In this document: in pieces, positions 34,949 through 44,191 of the stretch | Position numbering within the stretch: the stretch's first letter is position 1 | How the letters are laid out: every line of letters begins with the position of its first letter | NCBI GenBank assembly: GCA_002420115.1 | Contig: DIHK01000057.1 | Span: forward strand, 30,807 to 94,806 | Origin: Nitrospira sp. UBA5698 | Lineage (GTDB): Bacteria > Nitrospirota > Nitrospiria > Nitrospirales > Nitrospiraceae | Direction of reading: 5' to 3' | DNA: 64,000 nucleotides | Program-made: the position numbers and the translations under genes | Notes under the pieces: model-generated | The model's database searches: none | What the model was told of the DNA's origin: nothing | The model's input: only the letters and a program-made list of their open reading frames with translations

Positions 34949-36619
34949 TCAGGAACAGATACACGAAGCGGCTGTAGGCGTGACGCACATATGGTCGATC
35001 GTCAGTGCAATATCGACATATAGTGATCTCACGCCTTCGGTTGAACCCTGAGAATTATAAACTCTTACCCTCAATGAAGGACCACCATCATTCGTATTGA
35101 TGGCGACATTATTGAAGTCTACCTCCATACCCCGGTCGCTCTTTCTGAACGCAACGGAGCGACGCTTCTGAAACCAGGTCACAACACGAGTCGCACTCGT
35201 ACACCAAGCCCCCGTCCCTTTCAACGTATCGAGGAGCCGCGCATATAAATCTCCCCACAATCGTTCAGCGGCGATGCTCCGATCATGCCAATTGAACGTC
35301 AAGACGCCGCCCAATCTCATCGCATTCTCAATCAAAGTATCGACACGTTTGGCCGCCTCTTCCGATGACAACCCTAGATAGGTGGGGTAAAAGAGCGCCG
35401 TGTCCATGACGTGCATCGGCAACTCAAGAAGATGAGTCGCGTTGATCGGCTTGTAGACCTGCGTCGTTCCCGCCCGGTACCCCACGGTTTCGTTGTACCC
35501 GACTGTCGAGTCGTACGCAAAACCAGCTTTCTCTAAAAGGACCGGTGACTCGCTGTTGAAATACAACCAGTGCATCCGAACGCCGTCAATCGGTGCTCCT
35601 GTCACCTTCTCTATCTGCGTTTTTTCCCCCTCAGCACTCGTGTTATCCACCCAGGCATCGATGCCATGCAACCCGATCTCCCCACCATCCCTCATGACCG
35701 CCTGGATTCGATCATCAATGTCTGTGACGCCGTATCCGGATGCACGAAGATGCGGAGCGCTCCCGCTCTCAGTTCGTCCTGGGTCTCCTTTAAATGGAAG
35801 CACGAAGAAGGTTGATCCAACATGTTGTTCGATGCTCAGATACCGATCAAAATCCAGCCAGAAATCACGCGCGAGCCCTAGATAGACGAAGGGCAGTCTT
35901 GCGGCAGCGGCCCAGTTGCTCATGAGATGCCTGATCGATTTACGGCCTCTCAGCACATCCAAAGCGGACCCGATTAGGGCACGATACAAAAATCCCCAAG
36001 CAGTATGGTCCCATCGATGGTGTCGAATAGAGGGATGGTCCACATCATGCGTGAGACAGGCAATGAAGGCATATCCTTGAGGAATCGGAGGAATTTCAAC
36101 CAGCGGTATATCTGACTCGACAATCAGATCGCGAAGCAATCCAATATGGACCTCAACCGTCGGAATACCCGCATATTCAAGCGGCTGACCGAGGGAGAGG
36201 AGGAGTCGTATTTCACGAAACAGGTCGTACCCAATGCGAACCACATTTTCCCCGATGGCTCGCCTCCGGACTGCCGCTGATTGCCGAGACTGCTCCTCCT
36301 CCAATATGTCCTTTTGCTCATCGAGGAATGTGAGAAGGCTGTCATAGATAGGAAAGCGCTCTCCATGATAGAAGAGTGTTCCTCCCTTCAGATGGATTCC
36401 GATTTCGATCTTTGCCTCGCAGTCATAACGCAATTCCTGTCCGGCATAGACGATGATCAGTTTGGCCTCAGGCACTGACCCTGCCGGAAGCTCTTCGGAC
36501 ACACACACCAGAACATCATATCGTTCTTCTGGCCGATAGAATTCCCAGGGGGTTTTGAACAACTCAAAAAACTCGCGCGCCACTTCATGATCTTCAGGCT
36601 TAGCGATGAGGCCTATCAT
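34949..36619 (-). CDS. Large NodB-type polysaccharide deacetylase
   Basis: A 556-residue protein. The first 190 residues are an unassigned alpha/beta region. The deacetylase domain follows: FIACLTHDVDHPSIRHHRWDH near 190-210, GGEIGLHGIDAWVDN with the metal histidine, and LTFNWHDRSIAAERLW. Length and two-part build resemble deacetylase-like proteins of many polysaccharide clusters. It starts with ATG 36619, 25 bases after the preceding alpha/alpha-toroid gene. The last 60 residues vary and carry three cysteines. Confidence 0.82.
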   Translation of the reverse strand: MIGLIAKPEDHEVAREFFELFKTPWEFYRPEERYDVLVCVSEELPAGSVPEAKLIIVYAGQELRYDCEAKIEIGIHLKGGTLFYHGERFPIYDSLLTFLDEQKDILEEEQSRQSAAVRRRAIGENVVRIGYDLFREIRLLLSLGQPLEYAGIPTVEVHIGLLRDLIVESDIPLVEIPPIPQGYAFIACLTHDVDHPSIRHHRWDHTAWGFLYRALIGSALDVLRGRKSIRHLMSNWAAAARLPFVYLGLARDFWLDFDRYLSIEQHVGSTFFVLPFKGDPGRTESGSAPHLRASGYGVTDIDDRIQAVMRDGGEIGLHGIDAWVDNTSAEGEKTQIEKVTGAPIDGVRMHWLYFNSESPVLLEKAGFAYDSTVGYNETVGYRAGTTQVYKPINATHLLELPMHVMDTALFYPTYLGLSSEEAAKRVDTLIENAMRLGGVLTFNWHDRSIAAERLWGDLYARLLDTLKGTGAWCTSATRVVTWFQKRRSVAFRKSDRGMEVDFNNVAINTNDGGPSLRVRVYNSQGSTEGVRSLYVDIALTIDHMCVTPTAASCICS

Positions 36620-36644
36620 GTTAGTCGTGGCGGACGTGGAGCAA

Positions 36645-37886
36645 TCACACCTGATGGAACTGACCGGCCAACTCCATCCTCACCAAGAGATGAGCAAGCG
36701 CTTTGAACATGGTGCCCTGCCCCCAGTGGAGCATGGGCGTCTTGGCTGTCATGAGCGGGTACTGGCGGTAGTAGAAATAGCCCTTCGGGTCCTGCATGTT
36801 TCGAATCGTCCAGGCTGCCACACGCTGACTGAGCGCTAATGACTCAGGGTCCTCATCCGACACAAACCCGAGTGTATCGATCGCCTGGGCTGCGCATTGA
36901 ATATCGATGGGATAGGCGCGGGAATGGTAGTACTTAGGCCTTCCGTTCGGCTCAAAGAAATTGGCTTTATAATAGGCTAGCGCCTTCTCAAAATTCCGAA
37001 GATACGATCGGTCTCCCGTAGCATCGGCATAGTGCTTGAGCCCATCTAAGTTATATCCGGTGTGGAAATTGTCGATCCAGTGGTGTTCGGGTGTCTCCGC
37101 ATACCACCACGATCCATCCGGCCGCTGGCGAGAGCAACTGTACTCCATTGCTCGACGCGCCACTCGTCTACACTCTTCACTGCCCGTATGCTTGGCCACT
37201 CGAGCTAAAAGGCCTCCCCCCAGCATATTGGCATTGTGGATGGAACTCTGAACATGTGCCATATAACTGATGCAGTCTCCGCTCTCTGTTTCTTCTCGCG
37301 GCAGTTCGAGAATCCAGTTGCACGCACTATCCGCAACTCGCAAGAGCCACTCATACTCCGTTACTTCAAACGCATCGATATACGCATGACCGATCAATGC
37401 GGTCCATACAATGATAGGGTCGTTGTGCGTATATCGACCGGATCGCGATGCAAAGGAGAAATGATTGCTCCAGCTATGCTGCGTAAACCGCTCCACTTTG
37501 TGCTCGTCAAGCCACTTCAAGCATTCGATCGCCTTATCGAGATACTCTTGCCGCTTTGTCGTCTGGTAGAGCAGGACATACCCTGACGCCATATATCCAC
37601 GCCCTTTGGTCGAGTCTTTTGGCTTCACTCCCAGCAGAGGACGAAGATTCAGGGGAAACTGCCGAATCAGTTGTTGGAGAAGGCGATCGCCCAAAAGCGA
37701 CCTGAATGTCAACGGTCGAAGCCAAGATGATAACCCGTCAAATGGTTCATACCCACGATATCCTTGCCCTTCAACCCATTCCTGGACTGCCGATACGCTT
37801 CGCCTGATCTCCTCAGAAGAAATCGGCTTATCACCAACTAACCGAGTCGTCGTTGCTTTGGAGGGTCCGTCCACAAAATCGATCAT
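36645..37886 (-). CDS. Alpha/alpha-toroid protein, glycoside-hydrolase or epimerase-like
   Basis: A 413-residue soluble protein with repeated helical pairs containing aromatic motifs: GRGYMASGYVLLYQTT, RPDGSWWYAETPEHHWIDNFHTG... and RAYPIDIQCAAQAIDTLG. This looks like an (alpha/alpha)6 barrel as in six-hairpin glycosidases, epimerases and related proteins. I do not recognise a precise family. It lies between a GT4 glycosyltransferase (7-base gap) and a deacetylase, so it is part of the same operon. A role in trimming or modifying lipid-linked or exported glycan is possible. No signal peptide was seen. Confidence 0.6.
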   Translation of the reverse strand: MIDFVDGPSKATTTRLVGDKPISSEEIRRSVSAVQEWVEGQGYRGYEPFDGLSSWLRPLTFRSLLGDRLLQQLIRQFPLNLRPLLGVKPKDSTKGRGYMASGYVLLYQTTKRQEYLDKAIECLKWLDEHKVERFTQHSWSNHFSFASRSGRYTHNDPIIVWTALIGHAYIDAFEVTEYEWLLRVADSACNWILELPREETESGDCISYMAHVQSSIHNANMLGGGLLARVAKHTGSEECRRVARRAMEYSCSRQRPDGSWWYAETPEHHWIDNFHTGYNLDGLKHYADATGDRSYLRNFEKALAYYKANFFEPNGRPKYYHSRAYPIDIQCAAQAIDTLGFVSDEDPESLALSQRVAAWTIRNMQDPKGYFYYRQYPLMTAKTPMLHWGQGTMFKALAHLLVRMELAGQFHQV

Positions 37887-37892
37887 GACGAC

Positions 37893-39185
37893 TTATCTCT
37901 CCTCCTCATGTTGCAGAAGGGCTGCCGTGAGCCTGAGCAATTTCTCTTTTTCTCTACTCCAGACATGCTGTTGATAGACCGCTTGTCCCCGTTTCGTGGT
38001 CTCGAGAGCTTGTCTTGGGTGGGTAGCCACCCAGCTAAGCTTCATGGCAAGATCATCGGCATTGCCCAACTCGAATAACACCAACGAATCTTTATTAAAA
38101 TACGCCTCGATCCCGTTCGCACGTGGAGCCACAACGGGCTTCCCCAGCGCCAGATATTCAAAGATCCTCGTTGGAGTGTTGATTTCGGTAAAAATACTGC
38201 GTTTGTTTGGGATGACTCCCACATCACATTGTGCAATGGCTTGCACGAGCTGTTCCAACGTCCGAGGCCCCAGATATTGCACGGCATCCTCCAGACCCTT
38301 TGCAGAAAGACCCTGCAAGACGTCGTCCAGGTATGAAGTTCGTGGACCGTACACCCTCAACTCAACCTCGGGAACAGACCGTCTGACTTGCGCCAGAGCT
38401 TCTACGGCAAGGTCAAGACCATTCCGCTCAACCAGGGTGCCGTGATACATGATCACGAACGGCTTCCCTGTTCTTGAGGCTGCCTCGTCATCAATTGTCA
38501 CAGGAGAATATCTGAAGATCTGTTCGTCGGGCGTATTCATCACAACGGACATTTTGGGGCCCCCACCGCTTCTCGAAGCAAATAGTTCCTCACAGGTTTG
38601 ATTTACCGTAAGGACCATATCTGCGAATGCGATACTCTGCTTCTCTAAGAAAGCCGTTATTTTTACAGCCCTGCTTTCTTTACCAACATTGAAGATCGTC
38701 ATCATGAGCTCAGGCATAGGATCATGCAGATCTAGTATCACCTTGGCTCCAAACAGTTTGGGGATCAGCGCTGCGAATACCAGCACATCGGGCATGTTGT
38801 GTATGTGGACGAGGTGGTAACGTCTGATTGGAGAACGTAGTGCCAGTATCCAGAATGCGATGAGGATGAAGAGGCAATATTGGAATACATAGCCGAACTT
38901 AGAAGTTCTGGTTTTTTCAATCCCGACTCGATCGATTCGGATTCCCTTGAATGTGTCCTTCATGGAAACCTCCCCTTCTCTCAGGCAGATCACGTCGACG
39001 CTCACGCCCGCCTCAGCAAAAGCTTCGGCCGCTCTTCGAGGGCGCGGATCTCCTGGAAAAGCTGAAAACGACACGACCGCCATCCGTTTCCCGGCTAGAG
39101 GAGAGGATTCAGAATCGCTGAGTTTCTGAACGTCCATTTCGCCAGACGGTAAGACCTGTGGTTCGACTGATCCAAGAATGGCCAT
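37893..39185 (-). CDS. Glycosyltransferase family 4
   Basis: A 430-residue GT-B transferase. The N-terminal Rossmann domain is preceded by about 35 extra residues; VSFSAFPGDPRPRRAAEAFAEAG marks the acceptor-binding loop. The C-terminal donor domain has IMYHGTLVERNGLDLAVEAL and the E-x7-E region FTEINTPTRIFEYLALGKPVVAP near 340-360. It transfers a nucleotide-activated sugar to the growing lipid-linked unit. A hydrophobic stretch in the N-terminal domain (FQYCLFILIAFWILAL) may touch the membrane. Starts at ATG 39185. Confidence 0.88.
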   Translation of the reverse strand: MAILGSVEPQVLPSGEMDVQKLSDSESSPLAGKRMAVVSFSAFPGDPRPRRAAEAFAEAGVSVDVICLREGEVSMKDTFKGIRIDRVGIEKTRTSKFGYVFQYCLFILIAFWILALRSPIRRYHLVHIHNMPDVLVFAALIPKLFGAKVILDLHDPMPELMMTIFNVGKESRAVKITAFLEKQSIAFADMVLTVNQTCEELFASRSGGGPKMSVVMNTPDEQIFRYSPVTIDDEAASRTGKPFVIMYHGTLVERNGLDLAVEALAQVRRSVPEVELRVYGPRTSYLDDVLQGLSAKGLEDAVQYLGPRTLEQLVQAIAQCDVGVIPNKRSIFTEINTPTRIFEYLALGKPVVAPRANGIEAYFNKDSLVLFELGNADDLAMKLSWVATHPRQALETTKRGQAVYQQHVWSREKEKLLRLTAALLQHEEER

Positions 39186-39230
39186 AGGGAGATTTCTCTT
39201 ATTGTATTCTACGGAACGTACAGACTGCGA

Positions 39231-39965
39231 TCACTTGTTCTTCTTTTCGCGATCAACTTTGTGCTGATTGGACGACTCGATCGCCTTCAAGAGATCCGAT
39301 CGGTATAGCTGGCTCAGGATCTCGATGTTGCTCATGACGCAATGCCCACCAATGATGCCGGGGAAATACTTCACGCGTGGGAAGAACGGGACTTCTTCAT
39401 AGATCGAAACAATTTCGTCATAATTCAGACCGAGCTGATCACAATATCTTTCAACTTCCTGTGCCCAGGCGATCATCAGCCCAAAATAGGTTGTTTCTGT
39501 CAGCTTGGCCAGTTCGGTCGCCTCGGGCGAGCTGAGTACTCTGGTTTTCATGCCTGCTCTATGAAAATGCCCTGCAATGATGCCTGCGCTTTCGGCATCG
39601 AGAGCGCCTACAAACTTGTCATAATGCAGGAGATCAGCTGCCATGCGTATGTGCTTGCCACGCACGGGGCTGTTGACGACCTTGGCGCCGGCCCGTTCCG
39701 CTATGGACCGTGTCGTGCCCACCGCCACCGTACTGTTGAGAACGGTCACTTTTGGTTTGAATCGTTGAATATACCGGATGGTTTCTCCCGCGAAATCCGG
39801 AATTCTGAACGGATAACAGATGTGCATGACATCAATGGGCTCGAGTGAGTCGAGCGGAGGCGTGATGTCGACTCCGATTGTCTCATAATGTTTCGAGAGC
39901 ACTTCAAGAAGGGGCTTACCGACCTCCCCCAACCCTACGACCATCACCTTCCCGTTACCGCTCAT
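39231..39965 (-). CDS. Short UDP-sugar/GDP-mannose dehydrogenase-like NAD-binding protein
   Basis: A 244-residue protein with the NAD-binding start KVMVVGLGEVGKPLLEVL, then LNSTVAVGTTRSI and VNSPVRGKH, as in the first domain of UDP-glucose/GDP-mannose dehydrogenases, plus a short central helical part. The C-terminal substrate domain and the usual catalytic GGxCxPKD motif are absent; the nearest is GIIGGHCVMSN near the end. It may be an oxidoreductase of reduced size or a non-catalytic paralogue. ATG 39965 is supported by GGAG eight bases upstream; the reading from 39995 is rejected. Confidence 0.65.
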   Translation of the reverse strand: MSGNGKVMVVGLGEVGKPLLEVLSKHYETIGVDITPPLDSLEPIDVMHICYPFRIPDFAGETIRYIQRFKPKVTVLNSTVAVGTTRSIAERAGAKVVNSPVRGKHIRMAADLLHYDKFVGALDAESAGIIAGHFHRAGMKTRVLSSPEATELAKLTETTYFGLMIAWAQEVERYCDQLGLNYDEIVSIYEEVPFFPRVKYFPGIIGGHCVMSNIEILSQLYRSDLLKAIESSNQHKVDREKKNK

Positions 39966-40229
39966 ACCCTTGCTCCTCTCCTCATGAATGTTCAATACCT
40001 TTAGACATGATGCGCATACACAGCCCGGGTAATACGGATCCTGTACATCGACGACGTACAGGAGTTCAAATCATTAACGATCTAATGAGAATGGCTATGC
40101 AATAAGTGAGGAGAGATCTTTACGACTGAGTCTCGGCTCCAGAAGCCGTCTATCCGACGAACTGAGTGCCTTGCACCAGTATGCGGTTTTTTACACAGAT
40201 GCTGCTGTCACCGGCGGCGGGGCCTTCTC

Positions 40230-41141
40230 TCACTTTGCAGGTGATGCTGTTATTCGAGTGAACAGTTTTTGAAACATATCACGCAGCCTTTGCATCTGCT
40301 CCCTTTGATGAAAGGCAATAAGCTCCCGGTCGATGGGCCTGTGTGCTCTGGTGACAGATCCCCAGATAAAACCTGCGAGTAAAGCGAGACCTCCCAGTAC
40401 ATACGGCCTGCTTCTCATTTGCAGGCAGGAGCGGAACACCTGCCAAAGCGGATGACCGCCGAGATAATAGTCCTGCTTCCCTAAGCTATACCAGGCCTTC
40501 ACTTTTCCGTGTGAAGCGGTCCCCATGGGCCTATGGTGCATGCACACCCGTTCAGTGAAGGTTCTCGTTTTCCATCCCTTCATTCTGGCCGTCGTGACAG
40601 CAACCCAATCGATCCCTCCCCCTTGAATCGGCCTATACCCGCCAATTTCTTCAAAGCACTCTCGACGGAAGAGTTGGCACGCTCCGGAGACATGATGCCT
40701 GCTCGTGAACCGATAGTCATACGACTCTTCCCCCTCCACAAAAGGGGTGCCGGCGACTCCCAACTGTGGGTCATCGGCAAACTTGTTCAGGAGGAATTCA
40801 AGGTACTCTGCCTCAAACGTAATATCGGCATCCAGATTCCCTATCACATCGTATGTCACCCCGGCGAGCCGTTGATAACCTGCATTAAAACAATAGACCT
40901 TGCCGGCAAAATGCCGCTCCTTCCTCTCAGGCATTCGCACAAGTTCGATCCATGATTCTGTCCCGGCATACCGCTTGACAATCTCGTCGGTACCATCAGT
41001 TGAACCGTCGCTCACAATGATCCACCGGACCGGCTTAATTGTCTGGGCGATAAGCGAATGCACAACCTGCTCGATAAACTTTGCTTCGTTTCTTGCTGGT
41101 GTAATCAGTGCATATCGAAGCATCATCGCTGAGTCTTTCAT
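40230..41141 (-). CDS. Glycosyltransferase family 2
   Basis: A GT-A transferase of about 303 residues: YALITPARNEAKFIEQVVHSL, IIVSDGSTDGTDEIV near 42-56, NLDADITFE as the DxD motif, and a late QGGGIDWVAV loop. A hydrophobic segment near the C-terminus (YVLGGLALLAGFIWG) suggests membrane association. The TTG at 41144 precedes an ATG at 41141; ATG 41126 is also possible. It is preceded by the flippase gene with a gap of about 140 bases and probably adds a sugar before flipping. Confidence 0.87.
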   Translation of the reverse strand: MKDSAMMLRYALITPARNEAKFIEQVVHSLIAQTIKPVRWIIVSDGSTDGTDEIVKRYAGTESWIELVRMPERKERHFAGKVYCFNAGYQRLAGVTYDVIGNLDADITFEAEYLEFLLNKFADDPQLGVAGTPFVEGEESYDYRFTSRHHVSGACQLFRRECFEEIGGYRPIQGGGIDWVAVTTARMKGWKTRTFTERVCMHHRPMGTASHGKVKAWYSLGKQDYYLGGHPLWQVFRSCLQMRSRPYVLGGLALLAGFIWGSVTRAHRPIDRELIAFHQREQMQRLRDMFQKLFTRITASPAK

Positions 41142-41282
41142 CAAAGGTCCGTGGTTCAGCCTAAAGTCCAGGTCCTTCTCTTTCTAGCCTGACGAACATG
41201 GCTGGAGCAGCGCCTAATACCATAACTATCGAGCTCAGCAATTCCAGCTTCATGAGTGTGTGTGCTTAGGGCGCAAGACTTT

Positions 41283-42812
41283 TTAATGAGCGGCGCTCAG
41301 ACCAAAAACTCGTGACAACTTGCTTGGTAAGAAATCCGAGAGCAGTCTCTTTGCGACCTTGATCGGTTTGGTCATTCTGAACATCCCTATGGTGACCAGC
41401 ATGTATACGACGACACAGACCACAACCAGTGCGGTCATGCGCTGGAAAGAGGGGAGATCTGACAAATAATATATCTGTAGTGTGAACCCTACGGCTTCGG
41501 CTAGGAGAGCCCCAATCAGTGGTGGTCCTATTGCTGGTATCAACTCACGAATGCCTATATGAAGTGGTTGTCCGGCATAGACAATCGCCGGCACGAATAG
41601 TATATACGTACATATTCCATAGGAGATGGCGACCCCAATGGCGCCGAACGGCAATCCGCACAGGACAGCCGCCACTTGAAGGAAACAGCTTACAATTCCC
41701 CACCGCATCCAGCGATCTGGCCGGCCCGCCGCTACATGCAGCCAGCCGAGTGTACGTTCGATAACTTGTGCAGGACCACGGAGCGCAAAAAGCACGAGAA
41801 GCGTGCTGGCATCGACCCATTTGTTGCCTAACAACAACACGATTAAATCCTGGCCTATCACCGCAAGAATGACGAAAGCCAGTGTGGCGAAAAAGGCCAG
41901 TGAAGATAGCGCGGTCGCCCATGTTCGTTTTAACTCAGCCACATTGTCCCTCAACTTGCTCAGAGTGGCCACGGCAACGGAGTGTAGCGGCAACGTAACG
42001 ACTGTCAGCGCGTTTTCGTACACGGTCGAAGCGTTATGATAAAGCCCTAGCTCTCTTGCTCCAACCGTATAACCAAGACCGACGCGGTCGGCAGCTTTTG
42101 CTAGATAATCCGTACTCGTGAAACCAGTAATATTCAGGCCGAACTTCACTGTCTCTTTGACTTCCTTCGAGAGCACCGGCAATCCAGGAATCCAGCGACA
42201 GTTGGCCCAGATGAGGATGAGCATCACGCAGGCGGTTACGAGCGGTCGAAAGACGAGGGCCCAATAGCCACTGTCGGAGAGCGCCATCCCGATCGTTGTT
42301 GCTGCTCCAAGAACATTGGCTGCCACTTCGATTAAGGCCACCTTCTGAAACATCAACTTTCTTCGAAGAATTGCTGAATGCTGGCAAGAGAGCGCGGTGA
42401 TGACGAAGGTCAGCCCCCAAAACTGCGCAATGCTTACCAATCGCTCTTCTTGATAGAATTCACCGATCAGAGGAGCAGCGGCCAGTACCACACCCGTAAA
42501 CAAGGCGCCCAGGCCCGTCGTCAGCCAGAACAAGGTGCTTAGTTCCTCCTGGGTAATCTGAGGCCTTTGCACCGCAGCATCCCTCGTTCCGAGGTCCATC
42601 AATACATTGGCGAATCCTGTCAGAGCTGATACCATCGCAACCAGTCCGAAATCTTCTGGCACCAGAAGACGAGCCAGACATATCGTGGTTCCTATCTGCA
42701 CCGCCGTGTTCGTCGCCTGTGCCAGGATGGAAATCGCACCGCTATGTAGGGATTTCTTTGAGAAGTCGTTCTTCTCCAACTTCTCTTCCTGCAATTGAAC
42801 CGACAAGTCCAA
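41283..42812 (-). CDS. Wzx-type polysaccharide flippase
   Basis: A 509-residue membrane protein with about fourteen hydrophobic helices, of the MOP/PST exporter family (Polysacc_synt). Signature pieces are ARLLVPEDFGLVAMVSALTG and LMDLGTRDAAVQRPQITQEEL. It moves the finished lipid-linked repeat unit across the inner membrane. The start is a TTG: 42812 lies directly behind an ACGAGG, and TTG 42806 has GAGG six bases upstream and may be the true one. The flippase fits with the Wzy-like gene at 24113-25459 and the Wzc-like gene at 57382-59718. Confidence 0.88.
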   Translation of the reverse strand: MDLSVQLQEEKLEKNDFSKKSLHSGAISILAQATNTAVQIGTTICLARLLVPEDFGLVAMVSALTGFANVLMDLGTRDAAVQRPQITQEELSTLFWLTTGLGALFTGVVLAAAPLIGEFYQEERLVSIAQFWGLTFVITALSCQHSAILRRKLMFQKVALIEVAANVLGAATTIGMALSDSGYWALVFRPLVTACVMLILIWANCRWIPGLPVLSKEVKETVKFGLNITGFTSTDYLAKAADRVGLGYTVGARELGLYHNASTVYENALTVVTLPLHSVAVATLSKLRDNVAELKRTWATALSSLAFFATLAFVILAVIGQDLIVLLLGNKWVDASTLLVLFALRGPAQVIERTLGWLHVAAGRPDRWMRWGIVSCFLQVAAVLCGLPFGAIGVAISYGICTYILFVPAIVYAGQPLHIGIRELIPAIGPPLIGALLAEAVGFTLQIYYLSDLPSFQRMTALVVVCVVVYMLVTIGMFRMTKPIKVAKRLLSDFLPSKLSRVFGLSAAH

Positions 42813-42972
42813 CCTCGTGAGGGAGATCCCCTCTCTCTTTAGTTATGGGCGTGAATGTAGTAATTATAGAATAATGGAAGCTGACCGTTTTCCCTCAGAG
42901 CATCCATTATTTGGTGGGACCAAGGGAGGGGCTAGTTACACACACCAAAAGCATGAGGCGATGTAACGTGGC

Positions 42973-44124
42973 TTAGCCAACCTGCACACCGGCTCCTAAG
43001 CAATCAGCTCTTAGGCCTTGCAGCATATCTGCCAATCGCTGTTTTCTTTCCTGGAGTTTCTGCAGAGGTTGAAGTCCTGTCAATTTGAGCACCGACTCCC
43101 ACCTATGTACCCAATCGTGTTTCGACAGAGATTCGGATATATTTTGCTTTCTTATTCTCTCCTGTCTGATGAAGTTTTTATCGAGATCGAGTATCACCTC
43201 CCTGATATTTTCTGATCCATACGGCACATGAATCACTGCATCGGGCCAACTAAAAATTCTATCGAACTCCTCGTTATTTCTAGGCTGGTCGCCAAGCAAG
43301 ATAGCTCCTGCAGCAAGCCCCTCGAAATATCTTGGCCCAAATTCTTGCTGCCCTCCTATTTTCTCTGGCTCATCGATGCTTCCTGGATTGACTATAAAAT
43401 AGCGACTTCTCTTAGCGAGGTTAGACAACTGCAATCTATGCTCTTCGACATCGTAGACAGCAAGGTCCTTTTGCGAATCATACAGGTACAGAATGCCATC
43501 ATCCTTCGCCATGCGGAGAAGCGCTTTATGTGTTGCATGCGCTCTTCCCCCTATACTTAAGACATCGATGAACCTGGTCGGTCTCTGAGGATATGGACAA
43601 AACTTAATGGCATCGACTCCATACGGTAAGTGCATCACCCGATCGCCCAACAGCGATTTGAATGCATGTATCCTCGCTGTAGTGAACAAGACAGAATCGA
43701 ACTGCGTCAGAGTTTTCATGACACTATTGTAGTGGGGGATGTTGTGTTCATAAAATTCGGTTATCCAGCAGATCGCTACCTTCGAGTGTTCCCGCCATCC
43801 CTTGACGGCATTAAGTTCAAGCAATTCTGACGGCTTTTCGCATACTGTAAAGAATAGACTATAGTCTTTCTTCAGACTTACTTGCTCTACGCCCGGATTT
43901 AATCCAATGGGAGTGTACTTTCCTATACGCTGGGCATTCCGCTTACGGTGGTGATACCATTTGCCCTGTCGGGGGGCAATGATGTCGACCGCATCTACTT
44001 CTGTAAGTATCGCCTCAAGTTCGAGGCATGGCCCACGCCACGCCTCCTGCTCATAGAGATTCTTGTGGGAGAGAAACAGTACTCTTCCATCACTAACAAC
44101 TCTCTCACCTGTTAGTTGATCCAT
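42973..44124 (-). CDS. CgeB-like glycosyltransferase
   Basis: A 383-residue GT-B-type protein. The C-terminal part has FGPRYFEGLAAGAILLGDQPRNN, the usual donor-binding loop of CgeB/GT1-like transferases, and the N-terminal part has VAICWITEFYEHNIP and RVMHLPYGVDAIKFCPYP. ATG 44124 is chosen over TTG 44130 and GTG 44127; GGGAG lies ten bases upstream. It stands alone between gaps of about 70 and 160 bases and is followed by the flippase gene. Sugar specificity unknown. Confidence 0.8.
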   Translation of the reverse strand: MDQLTGERVVSDGRVLFLSHKNLYEQEAWRGPCLELEAILTEVDAVDIIAPRQGKWYHHRKRNAQRIGKYTPIGLNPGVEQVSLKKDYSLFFTVCEKPSELLELNAVKGWREHSKVAICWITEFYEHNIPHYNSVMKTLTQFDSVLFTTARIHAFKSLLGDRVMHLPYGVDAIKFCPYPQRPTRFIDVLSIGGRAHATHKALLRMAKDDGILYLYDSQKDLAVYDVEEHRLQLSNLAKRSRYFIVNPGSIDEPEKIGGQQEFGPRYFEGLAAGAILLGDQPRNNEEFDRIFSWPDAVIHVPYGSENIREVILDLDKNFIRQERIRKQNISESLSKHDWVHRWESVLKLTGLQPLQKLQERKQRLADMLQGLRADCLGAGVQVG

Positions 44125-44191
44125 CACCAAGCGTCTCCCAACAAATGGCTAGCCGTATGCCTTTAAAGCACTGACGCCAGCGCTAAACCTC